A stretch of 64,000 bases of DNA from Microbulbifer marinus (GTDB lineage Bacteria; Pseudomonadota; Gammaproteobacteria; Pseudomonadales; Cellvibrionaceae). The translations under genes were made by a program, and so were the position numbers. Below, one piece after another: positions 18,850 through 26,368 of this stretch; the first letter of the stretch is position 1, and each line of letters starts with the position of its first letter. Where the stretch lies: positions 806,001 through 870,000 of the forward strand of contig NZ_FNQO01000002.1 in the NCBI RefSeq assembly GCF_900107725.1, given 5' to 3'. The notes under the pieces were generated by a model. That model saw only the letters and a program-made list of their open reading frames with translations, did not search any database and was not told the origin of the DNA.

Positions 18850-21102
18850 TCAGAACTCGTAAGACACGTTCACGCCCAGAGTGCGCGGCTGGCCCACGTA
18901 GTGGAACTGGCCGCGCTCACCGTAACGACGGGCGCTGCGGCCGCCGCTGTAGTAGTACTCGTTGGTGACGTTGTCGGCAAACAGGGATGCGCGCCACTGA
19001 TCGAGGCGGTAATCCGCGGACAGGTTGAACAGGGTATAGCTGTCAATCTGTTCGTTGTCGTTGAAGCTGCCGAAGCTGTTCAGGCGCGTCTGTATCTCAT
19101 CCTTGTAATAGGCATTGCCGCGCAGGGTCAGCTCGCCGGTGGGCACCTCGATAGCATAATCCACGGCCAGGTTGGCCTGCAGGTTGGGGACGCCCGGGAA
19201 GGCATCGCCGTCGAAGCCGCCGATTTCCGGGGCATCGCCTTTCAGGCCGTGATCGTAATAGGTGACCCAGGCATTGATGCCGAGATTGTCGGTGAGCGCG
19301 GCCTGACCGGCCAATTCGATACCGTCGATCTGGCCCTTGCGTGCATTGCCGGTGATGTTGATGGCCTGCAGCTCGGACTTGGCCGGTACCTGCAGGTCTT
19401 TCCAGTCCACCCGGAAGATGGCGCCGTTGAAGATCACGCGGCCGTCGGCAAGGGTAGTGTGCCAGCCAAGCTCATAGTTCACGGCCGAGTCGGAGGTAAA
19501 TGCCTTTTCGCTGTCGAGCAGCTGCGGACCGATATTGGTACCGCCGCGGCGGAAGCCCTCCGCCGCAGTGGCATAGAACATGACATCGTCGGAGAAGTTG
19601 TAGGCAGCATTCAGCTTGAACACGGTGTCGTCGATCTCGGATTTGCCGGAGTCACACTCGGGGGCGACGGCGTCGCGGGTCCAGTACCAGTACACCGGTA
19701 GCAGCGTGCAGTCGTAAGCAATGTCCTCGCTCTGCTCGAAATAACGGGCACCCACCGTCACCTGCAGCTGTTCGCTCGGGTGGAATGTCGCCTCACCGAA
19801 TACGGCGCGCTCCTCGAAGGTACTGCCGCTATAGGCCCAGTATTCCAGCTCGCCGTAACCGGTATCGATGCCGGCCCAGTCCTGGTAGCCCGGGGTGAAC
19901 TCGCGCGAGTCGCCGGTGCCCTCGTTCTCCTCGTAATAGATTCCGGCGATCCAGTCCAGCCAATCGGGTGAGTTCGCTTCGGTGGACAGGAAACGGGTCT
20001 CGTGCACGAACGCTTCTTCTTCATCCTGCTCCAGTGTGAAAGCAGAAAACTCGGGGAAGTCACAGTAACCCGGCCAGATATCGACACACAGCAGGTCGGT
20101 CTGATCGCGGTTACCCTCGCCCTCGTACTTGGCCAGTGAGGTGGTGGAGAAGATTTCCACTGCGTCGGTGTTCCAGCCGAATTCGACGTTGAACAGGTCG
20201 TCGCGGTTGTCGCGCACTTCCCGATAGCGCAGCGGCGAGCTGTACTTGTCGCCGGTATAGGCGAGGTTCACCGCCTGGCGACCGCCGGCCTGCTGATCCT
20301 GCAGGTAATAGCTGAGCTGTGCATGGAAGTCGTCGGAGGGTTCCCAGCGCAGTGCCGCGCGCACGGAGGTGGTCTCTTCGGAGTTCGCGTCTTTCTCCAC
20401 GCGGTTGTTGTTGCTGATGCCCGGTTCGGTCAACACGTTCACGTAATCGATAAAGCCCGCATCGTCGACACGGTTGGCGGAGATCCGCAGTGCCAGGGTA
20501 TCGGAAAGCGGCAGGTTGAGGATGCCGGTCACGTCGCTGGACAGGCTGTCGCTTTCGCTGTTCTGGTAGAGCTCTGTGGACACCGAGCCCTCAACCGCAT
20601 CGGTGGTCGGTTGGTTGAGGATGTAGCGCAGGGTGCCGCCCATGGCGCCGCGGCCATAAAGGGTGCCCTGCGGCCCGCGCAATACTTCGACGCGCTCGAT
20701 ATCCACCAGCTTGAAGTCAATCAGCAATGGTGTGTCATTGACGTAGCGGGAGATGATGTCGCTGCCGCCCTGGTTCTCCGCGGCCTGTAGCCCGCCGACG
20801 TTCATGCCGCGCAAAGTGACCAGCCCGGTACTGCGTGCCCCCGCGTCGATCATCTGCATCCCCGGAATGAACTGCGACATCTTGCTCAGGTCGTCGGCAC
20901 CGATGTCCTTGATTGCTTCACCGGTCACGGCGGTGATGTTGTAGGGAATTTCCTGGATGGATTCGGCGCGGCGACTCGCCGTTACCGTGACTTCTTCCAG
21001 GGCCTGGGCAGTTTGCCCGCTTTCCTGCGCCTGCACGGCCAGTGGCGCAGCGTTGGAGGCCGCGATCGCCAGTGCGATGAGCTTCTTGTTGTACTTGGTC
21101 AT
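18850..21102 (-). CDS. TonB-dependent outer-membrane receptor
   Basis: A 750-residue outer-membrane protein. In order: signal peptide (1-25, ending VQAQE), a TonB-box-like EEVTVTASRR at about 37-46, a plug domain (IQEIPYNITAVTGE ... RVEVLRGPQGTLYGRGAMGG), and a beta-barrel ending in a C-terminal aromatic residue (VSYEF). Ligand is unknown. The plug is of the type common in Cellvibrionales and sphingomonads, where many relatives import siderophores, vitamins or carbohydrates. No adjacent sensor, sigma factor or transport gene indicates the substrate. A TonB protein is encoded at 39172-40080. Confidence 0.95.
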   Translation of the reverse strand: MTKYNKKLIALAIAASNAAPLAVQAQESGQTAQALEEVTVTASRRAESIQEIPYNITAVTGEAIKDIGADDLSKMSQFIPGMQMIDAGARSTGLVTLRGMNVGGLQAAENQGGSDIISRYVNDTPLLIDFKLVDIERVEVLRGPQGTLYGRGAMGGTLRYILNQPTTDAVEGSVSTELYQNSESDSLSSDVTGILNLPLSDTLALRISANRVDDAGFIDYVNVLTEPGISNNNRVEKDANSEETTSVRAALRWEPSDDFHAQLSYYLQDQQAGGRQAVNLAYTGDKYSSPLRYREVRDNRDDLFNVEFGWNTDAVEIFSTTSLAKYEGEGNRDQTDLLCVDIWPGYCDFPEFSAFTLEQDEEEAFVHETRFLSTEANSPDWLDWIAGIYYEENEGTGDSREFTPGYQDWAGIDTGYGELEYWAYSGSTFEERAVFGEATFHPSEQLQVTVGARYFEQSEDIAYDCTLLPVYWYWTRDAVAPECDSGKSEIDDTVFKLNAAYNFSDDVMFYATAAEGFRRGGTNIGPQLLDSEKAFTSDSAVNYELGWHTTLADGRVIFNGAIFRVDWKDLQVPAKSELQAINITGNARKGQIDGIELAGQAALTDNLGINAWVTYYDHGLKGDAPEIGGFDGDAFPGVPNLQANLAVDYAIEVPTGELTLRGNAYYKDEIQTRLNSFGSFNDNEQIDSYTLFNLSADYRLDQWRASLFADNVTNEYYYSGGRSARRYGERGQFHYVGQPRTLGVNVSYEF

Positions 21103-21828
21103 AAGGATACCTTTGACTTCTCGTTGCTTTAGTTATCGTGTTTGTGACTGCCTGTCAGAAAGCGGCTTCGGGATCGTCCGCCTGTGACCGTTTGGCACTG
21201 CGGCTGGTGTCACGCTCGCAGTCCGTAGCGAACATACTTCCGCGGTTACGCGCCGTCCGGTAAAAATCTAACAGTGGTAAAAGGGGCAGGGTCTGTGCCG
21301 CTGGAACCTGCCTTGTTAACGACGATCTGTGGCAGATCTGGGCAGGCTGGAGAGAAAACTCAGGGGCAGCCCGCTACCTGGCCCGGTAGCGGGAACTCAA
21401 TTATCGAACCACTCGCTGAGGTGATAATCACTGGAGCGCTGTCGGAGCGGATCACCCAGTGGGACTGTGCGGTAGGACATGTTGTACTTCTGAACGTGGC
21501 TTTGCTGAAGTTTTTACTGCAATCCCCCGTCGTGCGCAACCGTACTGTGTAGAGATGAAGGGAACGGGCGAAGATATGCAATTTCGCCAGTGAAATGTCA
21601 GGTAAGTCAGCTACCTGCAACCTGCGGCGCCGTTATTGGGGGTGAGGTTGATTCAGTCAATCGGGATCGGCTGTTAGACTGGATTCGGTGTGATTAGTGG
21701 GTCACAGGGCACGATCACAGGGAAGTGCGACAGGCCGATCTGGCATGGCGAGACAGTCATTAAAAATCGACGAGACATGGCCAAGCAAGGCCTTTAATAC
21801 CATAGGGAGCATTCCCAGGGAGGGGAAA
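21103..21828. other. Long non-coding stretch upstream of the TonB receptor
   Basis: 726 bp with no gene I can support. It should hold the receptor promoter (minus strand). A perfect 9-bp hairpin (21370-21378 with 21385-21393, 6-nt loop) lies 268 bp upstream of the receptor start, without a T tract. Two short open frames (21274-21552 plus, 21360-21620 minus) lack ribosome-binding sites and family features. Confidence 0.5.
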
Positions 21829-22230
21829 ATGCAGGTAATCAAAACGATGCGGCCGGGCCAGCCCGGTGCTCGGCGCTTCGAGCGGCGCTTTGGCAGGCGT
21901 CTCTGTGCCGTGCGCTACCGCGAATCCCCCTGCGGCAAGAAGATCCTGACCACGGTGGAATTGATCATCGACGAGCGTACCAAGCCGGCACCCGGCGTCT
22001 CCCATACTGCGCTCCATGCCAATCGCAACGCTGAAGCCGTTGCCCTCTCGGTCGGCCGTGAAGAAACGGCGATGCAACAATTGATCAAGCAGGCCGGCGG
22101 CCGCTGGAGCAGGACCGGAAAGGCGTGGGTATTACTGCGAGAAACGGCCGTCACGCTTGGGCTCCGTCACCGGATCGTCGAAAACCTGATTGAAAGCTGC
22201 AGGGATATAGACGCCAGTATTGAACTTTAG
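21829..22230 (+). CDS. Uncharacterised basic protein at the cassette-array border
   Basis: A 133-residue protein that I do not recognise with certainty. The ATG at 21829 has GGGAGGGG upstream and gives MQVIKTMRPGQPG; longer in-frame starts lack a ribosome-binding site. The N-terminal half is strongly basic (RRFERRFGRRLCAVRYR), followed by a KKILTTVELIIDER segment and a C-terminal helical part (GREETAMQQLIKQAGGRW). It has chromosomal-type high GC, unlike the cassettes that follow. I have an impression of similar proteins in mobile regions, but cannot confirm it. Its stop is 94 bp from the first cassette boundary. It shows no tyrosine-recombinase motifs, so it is not an integrase. Confidence 0.7.
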   Translation: MQVIKTMRPGQPGARRFERRFGRRLCAVRYRESPCGKKILTTVELIIDERTKPAPGVSHTALHANRNAEAVALSVGREETAMQQLIKQAGGRWSRTGKAWVLLRETAVTLGLRHRIVENLIESCRDIDASIEL

Positions 22231-22330
22231 CATGGTTGCATCCGACCATTTATGGTCATATCTGACAATGCATGGTCAGATATACCCATATGCCCAGATG
22301 TGACCATGCCTTTGAATAAAACTGTTAAGC
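22231..22330. promoter_or_regulatory. GACCAT/ATGGTC repeat cluster, possible attI-like or operator region
   Basis: Between the 21829-22230 gene and the first cassette are four copies of GACCAT or its complement (22244, 22252, 22272, 22303) plus a related ATGGTT (22232). There is also a perfect 9-bp inverted repeat (22258-22266 with 22275-22283, 8-bp spacer). The region ends in TAAAACTGTTAAGC; its GTTAAGC at 22324-22330 matches GTTRRRY and resembles the end of known attI sites. That it is the primary recombination site is inference, since no integrase gene adjoins it. Confidence 0.45.
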
Positions 22331-22340
22331 ATCACAAGTA

Positions 22341-22712
22341 ATGAAATTCTTACCAATCATAATTGGAATTTTTCCTGGCCTGATACTAGCTAGTACGATC
22401 CCTTTAGATAAGGAAGTTGTCCAAGTAAGAGAATGTGGTTTGGAACAAAGAGATGGCCGTGGGCAGTTGCTTCCAATAGCTGTTTCTACTCCGCTTGAGT
22501 TAAATTGCCTCAATTGCAAAATTGAGTTCAATTTTGATGTGGCTGTAGGTGGAGGCTATCCAACCAATGTGAGTGCCAAATCCAGCGGCATCTCAAAACA
22601 GCAGGAAAATTGGTATAAAAATACATTTTCTCGTGGCTGGGTATTTCCAGGTTGTAGCCATAAAGGCAAAGCGAGAGGTTTTCAGGGGGAGCGCAGGGCC
22701 TTCAATGCTTAA
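22341..22712 (+). CDS. Cassette 1: putative secreted protein, unknown function
   Basis: A 123-residue protein with a hydrophobic N-terminus (MKFLPIIIGIFPGLILAS), probably a signal peptide. The mature part has a CLNCK pair and further Cys residues, which may form disulfides in the periplasm. No family recognised. Its TAA stop is provided by the R'' core GCTTAAC of the following attC. It lies 17 bp after the first cassette boundary with no clear ribosome-binding site, so it depends on an upstream promoter. Confidence 0.7.
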   Translation: MKFLPIIIGIFPGLILASTIPLDKEVVQVRECGLEQRDGRGQLLPIAVSTPLELNCLNCKIEFNFDVAVGGGYPTNVSAKSSGISKQQENWYKNTFSRGWVFPGCSHKGKARGFQGERRAFNA

Positions 22713-22850
22713 CAAACGCAGGCAGTTTGCTCCGGCCCTTCGGGCCTCCGCGGGACGCCCAACGCTATGCACATTTTGTGCGGGTCGCTACGCTCCCTGT
22801 TTCGCACAAAATGTGCATAGCATTGGTCGCCCCTGCTGCGGGCGTTAGCA
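22707..22850 (+). repeat. attC site 1
   Basis: 144 bp. R'' GCTTAAC (22707-22713), arms GCAGGCAG and CTGCTGC, a long central stem around GCACATTTTGTGCG, and R' GTTAGCA (22844-22850). This is the common type in the array, sharing CCTTCGGGCCTCCGCGGGAC with sites 3, 5 and 7 (one base differs in site 2). Confidence 0.9.
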
Positions 22851-22886
22851 ATACGAGTGAGCCGAAGTTTCTTTGCGCTGAGAAAT

Positions 22887-23126
22887 ATGGACAGAGTTGA
22901 GAAAATAAAAAGTTACTGCTGTATTGGCCTATTTTCTTCTGTCGAAGAAGCTGAGGGTAGTGATGAAGTTATTGTTAAATTCACCAGTTCATTCCAGGGA
23001 GACTCAGTCTGGTACATTGAGGTTCCCGAAAGAGTGATTGGCGGAGGGAATCTCATCTCGTACTGCCCTTGGTGTGGCACTAAACTCCCTAAATCGCCAT
23101 ATGGAGCGGGAGGTGCCGCAGAGTGA
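22887..23126 (+). CDS. Cassette 2: small CPWCG-motif protein
   Basis: A 79-residue cytosolic protein (ATG at 22887; GTG at 22857 would add ten residues but lies against the attC). It has an early Cys pair (SYCCIG) and a C-terminal YCPWCGTKLP, a CxxC knuckle that could bind zinc together with the first Cys pair. Small proteins with similar CPWCG-LP endings are common and uncharacterised; some lie in toxin-immunity neighbourhoods, which is only a hint. It is unrelated to neighbours in sequence, as expected for a cassette. Confidence 0.65.
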   Translation: MDRVEKIKSYCCIGLFSSVEEAEGSDEVIVKFTSSFQGDSVWYIEVPERVIGGGNLISYCPWCGTKLPKSPYGAGGAAE

Positions 23127-23138
23127 GTGCCACCAAGT

Positions 23139-23283
23139 TGCTAACAATCACAGGCAGTAAAGCTCCGGCCCGTTGGGCCTCCGCGGGACGCCCAACGCCA
23201 TGCACATATTGTGCGGGTCGCTTCGCTCCCACTTTCGCACAATATGTGCATAGCATTGGTCGCCCCTGCTGTGGGCGTTAGAC
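23139..23283 (+). repeat. attC site 2
   Basis: 145 bp. R'' TGCTAAC (23139-23145), R' GTTAGAC (23277-23283, exact GTTRRRY). Arms CACAGGCAG and CTGCTGTG pair; compared with site 1 the arm bases change on both sides. The central stem is almost identical to site 1 (GCACATATTGTGCG). Confidence 0.92.
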
Positions 23284-23287
23284 ATTT

Positions 23288-23809
23288 ATGGATATCGAAG
23301 CATTTAACCGCCAGATTTCTGCAACGACTGAGAAATTACTTAGACACTGCAATTGCTGCGAGATCAGAGTGATGAGGGGGTTGTGGCCAAAAGGAGCCAC
23401 AATTTCAGAAGCTCTTAAGGTAACATTTGGCCCCGAGTTCGTGCCGGACCAATGCGATGAAAAGTCACTTGATGAAATGATTGAGGATGTCATTTCGTAT
23501 CTAAAATATGAAGTTTCAGGTGAGTCCTCTCGCCTAGGTTATTCATATGTAGATAACTCTGAGAGTTTCAGTGAGTCCGATGTTCGGAAGCTAATAACAG
23601 ATTTTTTCTCTAATGCCTTAAAGATTTACCGGCTCAAAGTTAGCTATTTTTGGGCAGAAGGTGATCCCCCTGCATCTGGCTATTATATGGAAAAAGTCCC
23701 GAAGGGTGAATTTCGCGTCTACCCTGGGGGGTGGAATTTTGAATACTTTATCCTTAGCGAAGCAGGGATTTACGTTCTTTACGGTGCCTATGGCGACGGC
23801 TATGTCTAA
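23288..23809 (+). CDS. Cassette 3: unknown 173-residue protein
   Basis: The largest protein of the array apart from the NYN gene, with no signal peptide and no family I can name. The sequence is acidic and mixed alpha/beta, with a Cys cluster HCNCCE near residue 22, a hydrophilic helix (KSLDEMIEDVISYLKYE) and an aromatic C-terminus rich in Tyr and Gly (YVLYGAYGDGYV). The ATG at 23288 follows attC 2 by four bases, leaving no room for a standard ribosome-binding site outside the recombination site. Its TAA stop is part of the R'' core of attC 3. Confidence 0.72.
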   Translation: MDIEAFNRQISATTEKLLRHCNCCEIRVMRGLWPKGATISEALKVTFGPEFVPDQCDEKSLDEMIEDVISYLKYEVSGESSRLGYSYVDNSESFSESDVRKLITDFFSNALKIYRLKVSYFWAEGDPPASGYYMEKVPKGEFRVYPGGWNFEYFILSEAGIYVLYGAYGDGYV

Positions 23810-23947
23810 CAATCACAGGCAGTATGCTACGGCCCTTCGGGCCTCCGCGGGACGTCTTACCTTGTGCACTTTTTGCGCGGGTCGCTTCGCTCCCATTTTC
23901 GCGCAAAAGGCGCAAAAGGTAAGCCGCCCCTGCTGTGGGCGTTAGGC
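23804..23947 (+). repeat. attC site 3
   Basis: 144 bp. R'' GTCTAAC (23804-23810), R' GTTAGGC (23941-23947, exact). Common-type arms CACAGGCAG/CTGCTGTG, but the central stem is of the CTTACCTTGTGC/GGTAAG type shared with sites 5 and 7 rather than that of sites 1 and 2. Confidence 0.93.
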
Positions 23948-23964
23948 GTTAAGAGAGTTAGTTT

Positions 23965-24267
23965 ATGAGCAAGGTACCCGAAGACATCATTATGCGCCGC
24001 AGCGCGTTTGCCTGGGTCGCACTGACCACAGGTATCATGCTGCTTATCCCATTGATCGCCATGCAGTTCACCAAAGAGGTGAATTGGGATAGGGCAGACT
24101 TTGCCGTAATGGGGCTGCTTATTTTTTGCGCCGGCGGTACGTTCGTGCTCCTATCACGGAAAGTGCCTCGTAAGTACCGGGCTGCCATCGGTGCTTTAGT
24201 CGCTGTAGTGTTCGCCATCGTTTGGGCAGAGCTTGCAGTGGGCATCTTTACGAACTTGGGGAGCTGA
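23965..24267 (+). CDS. Cassette 4: small integral membrane protein
   Basis: A 100-residue protein with three predicted membrane helices (about residues 10-30, 43-60 and 70-95), short loops and no recognised family. The ATG at 23965 is 18 bp after the R' core of attC 3; GAGAGTTAG upstream may be a weak ribosome-binding site. Base composition is closer to the chromosome than in other cassettes. Its own attC is of a divergent, shorter type, which suggests it came from a different integron lineage. Confidence 0.72.
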   Translation: MSKVPEDIIMRRSAFAWVALTTGIMLLIPLIAMQFTKEVNWDRADFAVMGLLIFCAGGTFVLLSRKVPRKYRAAIGALVAVVFAIVWAELAVGIFTNLGS

Positions 24268-24298
24268 GAAACTAGGTGGTTATAGTGCCGTCATTGTC

Positions 24299-24408
24299 GC
24301 CTAACAAGTCGTGCCAGCAGGACAGTTTATTCCGTGGTTTTTTTAAACTTTTCGCTAAGCTTGCACAAAAAGCCACCCCACAAACTGCCGCTGCACTCAG
24401 CGTTAGGG
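24299..24408 (+). repeat. attC site 4 (divergent type)
   Basis: 110 bp. R'' GCCTAAC (24299-24305, exact RYYYAAC), R' GTTAGGG (24402-24408, last base off consensus). Shares only the cores and short arms (AGCAGGACAG with CTGCCGCTGC) with the common type; the centre is A/T-rich and lacks the shared CCTTCGGGCC block. Confidence 0.8.
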
Positions 24409-24417
24409 CTCCTGGCC

Positions 24418-24759
24418 ATGAAGAGATACTTGCTAGCATCGGTATTACTCATTTCGCATTCTGCTTTTTCTGTAGATATAGATCGAATTAAGTCATTGCT
24501 GGAACAAGGGTATGCGGCAATTGGTAATGGTAAGTATGAATCGGCTTACCACAGCTGTACGCAAGGCATCGTTGAACTTGGATACACGTATTTCAGTCCA
24601 AAAATTATTGACGATACAGGCCAAAAGCTGGTTCTCGCTGAGGTGAGCGCGAAAGAGGGAAATTATAAAATGGCTTCAGCTTTGAGCTGTCGCTCACTAA
24701 ATAGCAGGGTATCTCAACATAATAGTAACAACGAGCGCGTCAGTGATATCAAGCCCTAA
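24418..24759 (+). CDS. Cassette 5: putative exported protein
   Basis: A 113-residue protein starting at the ATG 24418, with a clear signal peptide (MKRYLLASVLLISHSAFS, cleavage before VDIDR). The mature part is helical and looks like one or two TPR-type helix pairs (SLLEQGYAAIGNGKYESAYHSC, then VSAKEGNYKMASALSC), suggesting a small periplasmic protein-interaction domain. A longer in-frame start at 24334 would run through the attC and is rejected. The TAA stop is part of attC 5. Confidence 0.72.
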   Translation: MKRYLLASVLLISHSAFSVDIDRIKSLLEQGYAAIGNGKYESAYHSCTQGIVELGYTYFSPKIIDDTGQKLVLAEVSAKEGNYKMASALSCRSLNSRVSQHNSNNERVSDIKP

Positions 24760-24897
24760 CAATCACAGGCAGGTTGCTCCAGCCCTTCGGGCCTCCGCGG
24801 GACAGCTTACCTTGTGCACGTTTTGCGCGGGTCGCTACGCTCCCATTTTCGCGCAAAACGCGCACTAGGTAAGCTGCCCCTGCTGTGGGCGTTATGA
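24754..24897 (+). repeat. attC site 5
   Basis: 144 bp. R'' CCCTAAC (24754-24760), R' GTTATGA (24891-24897). Common-type arms and CCTTCGGGCCTCCGCGGGAC block; central stem of the CTTACCTTGTGC type, as in site 3. Confidence 0.9.
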
Positions 24898-24907
24898 ATT
24901 ATCAAGG

Positions 24908-25285
24908 ATGAGAACATTGAATAAAATAGTCGCTATATTTTTCTTACTAGGAATGCTCTCCGGATGTGGAGAGATTGAGAAATCCAGCTTAGTCGGTGTT
25001 TGGGTAAATTATGGGGAAAAGGGAGAAGTTATTGGTTACGACCAATATAAAGAAAATGGGAAAACTCACTCCTGGGGCACCATTCCATATACTGGAGAAG
25101 AGTTTGAAGCAGAAGGAAATTACACAATTGAAGGGAATAAATGCTGTATCACCATTGAAAAATCAAGCATCCCGATGCTGTTGCCAGTAGGCGATAGATG
25201 GTGCGACGAAGTTTTGTCTGTGGACGATAAGGTGCTTGTATATCGAACTCCTAAAGGAGAGGTCGCCAAAGCTTATAGGCAATGA
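24908..25285 (+). CDS. Cassette 6: putative lipoprotein
   Basis: A 125-residue protein with a lipoprotein signal (MRTLNKIVAIFFLLGM then lipobox LSGC, Cys20). The mature part reads like a small beta-rich fold (LVGVWVNYGEKGEVIGYDQY..., similar in style to lipocalin-like single-domain lipoproteins beginning with a GxW motif), with a Cys pair KCC in the middle. No family can be named with confidence. The ATG at 24908 is preceded by AAGGATG, which may be a ribosome-binding site. Confidence 0.72.
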   Translation: MRTLNKIVAIFFLLGMLSGCGEIEKSSLVGVWVNYGEKGEVIGYDQYKENGKTHSWGTIPYTGEEFEAEGNYTIEGNKCCITIEKSSIPMLLPVGDRWCDEVLSVDDKVLVYRTPKGEVAKAYRQ

Positions 25286-25286
25286 T

Positions 25287-25390
25287 TCATAACAAGGCGC
25301 TGCAAAGGGACGGTTTACTTTGTGCGCTTTAAGCGCAATCGTCGCGCATAAAGCACACAAAGAAAACCTCCCCTGAGCGCGGCGTTATAG
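25287..25390 (+). repeat. attC site 6 (divergent type)
   Basis: 104 bp, the shortest. R'' TCATAAC (25287-25293), R' GTTATAG (25384-25390). Begins TAACAAGGCGCTGCAAAGGGA with CCCCTGAGCGCGGCGTTA at the other end; lacks the shared block of the common type. Confidence 0.85.
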
Positions 25391-25420
25391 CCATTCAAAG
25401 AAAAACATTAGGTAATAAAA

Positions 25421-25825
25421 ATGAAGAAAGGTTTGGTCTTATTGTTGGTGTCTGTATTGGCTGCTTGTGGAGTAGGCGCTGAACAAAAAACATACACAAA
25501 GACGGAGATCATACAACTTTCAGAGTATCAAATAGGCAATCTTTCCTTTGATACTGCAGAGGCTATAGGGACGGCAGCTTTAGCAAACCTAAAGAAGCAC
25601 ATTCAAGAAAATCCCGGGAAATATGATCTCAATAAAATTGGTTGCCGCATTAACTGGGGAGAGAATAAAAGCATTGGCGGTGATGAGAAGGAAATATATG
25701 TAAGAGTTGTTAGTATTAGCCTTGCTCCAATAGAAGAAACTCCGGCAGTCATAGAATTATCTGAGTATGCCCAAGAGTTTGTAAAGCAAGAAATATCAAA
25801 GTACCAAAGCCAGGCAAAGCTATAA
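25421..25825 (+). CDS. Cassette 7: putative lipoprotein
   Basis: A 134-residue protein with a lipoprotein signal (MKKGLVLLLVSVLAAC, Cys16) and a hydrophilic, lysine- and glutamate-rich mature part. No family recognised. A conserved-looking pattern of alternating helix and strand (AEAIGTAALANLKKHI, later EIYVRVVSISLAPI) suggests a compact alpha/beta periplasmic domain. The ATG at 25421 follows TAGGTAATAAAA, a poor ribosome-binding site. Its TAA stop is the core of attC 7. Confidence 0.72.
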   Translation: MKKGLVLLLVSVLAACGVGAEQKTYTKTEIIQLSEYQIGNLSFDTAEAIGTAALANLKKHIQENPGKYDLNKIGCRINWGENKSIGGDEKEIYVRVVSISLAPIEETPAVIELSEYAQEFVKQEISKYQSQAKL

Positions 25826-25964
25826 CAAAGCCAGGCAGTAAAGCTCCGGGCCTTCGGCCCTCCGCGGGACAGCTTACCTTGTGCACCTTTTGCGCCGGTC
25901 GCTACGCTCCCATTTTTGCGCAAAACGCGCACAAGGTAATCTTCCCCTGCTCGCGGCGTTAGCC
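25820..25964 (+). repeat. attC site 7
   Basis: 145 bp. R'' CTATAAC (25820-25826), R' GTTAGCC (25958-25964). Common-type block present; the outer arm pairing (GCCAGGCAG with CTGCTCGCGGC) is poorer than in sites 1-5. Confidence 0.88.
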
Positions 25965-25990
25965 TTTAATTAGAAATTGGAAATAAACCT

Positions 25991-26368
25991 ATGAAAAGAA
26001 GCCTTGCACTTATCCTTTCAGTTGGACTATCGATGTCAGCCTCTGCTGTGGACATGAAGATCACAACGCTTGAAGAAAAGAAAGTTTATGAGCTTTCGAA
26101 TGTATCCATTGTATGTGATGGAAGGGACTTAGGCGGGATGATTGAAGTGGAGCAAGGCGGTGCAAAAGTGTCTATTTCTCTAGGCTCTGTTCAGATTCTT
26201 CGCACCCTTCAATATTCAACAGGATTTTATGTGAAAACTCAAAGTGGGCATGAATTCAAAAACGTTAAGCTTCCATGTCAATCCTACCAGTTTGTGGGTA
26301 GTAATCCATTTGGTGGAAAAACTGAAGTAGATGGTAAGGTCTGGCACTTGGTTCGCATTCAAGGCTAA
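25991..26368 (+). CDS. Cassette 8: putative periplasmic protein
   Basis: A 125-residue protein with a signal peptide (about residues 1-19, ending SASA before VDMKI). The mature part is beta-rich (KKVYELSNVSIVCDGRDLGG ... GGAKVSISLGSVQ) with two Cys that could form a disulfide. No family recognised. The ATG at 25991 is preceded by GGAAATAAACC. Its TAA stop is inside the R'' core of attC 8. Confidence 0.72.
   Translation: MKRSLALILSVGLSMSASAVDMKITTLEEKKVYELSNVSIVCDGRDLGGMIEVEQGGAKVSISLGSVQILRTLQYSTGFYVKTQSGHEFKNVKLPCQSYQFVGSNPFGGKTEVDGKVWHLVRIQG

Noticed and set aside
21274-21620. Two overlapping short frames upstream of the TonB receptor
   Set aside because: No ribosome-binding sites, no family features, and they overlap on opposite strands.
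21829-22230. Integron integrase at the array border
   Set aside because: Only 133 residues, no R..H-x-x-R..Y recombinase pattern and no IntI-specific insertion.
24334-24417. Longer start for cassette 5
   Set aside because: It would place coding sequence inside attC 4 and mask a clear signal peptide beginning at 24418.
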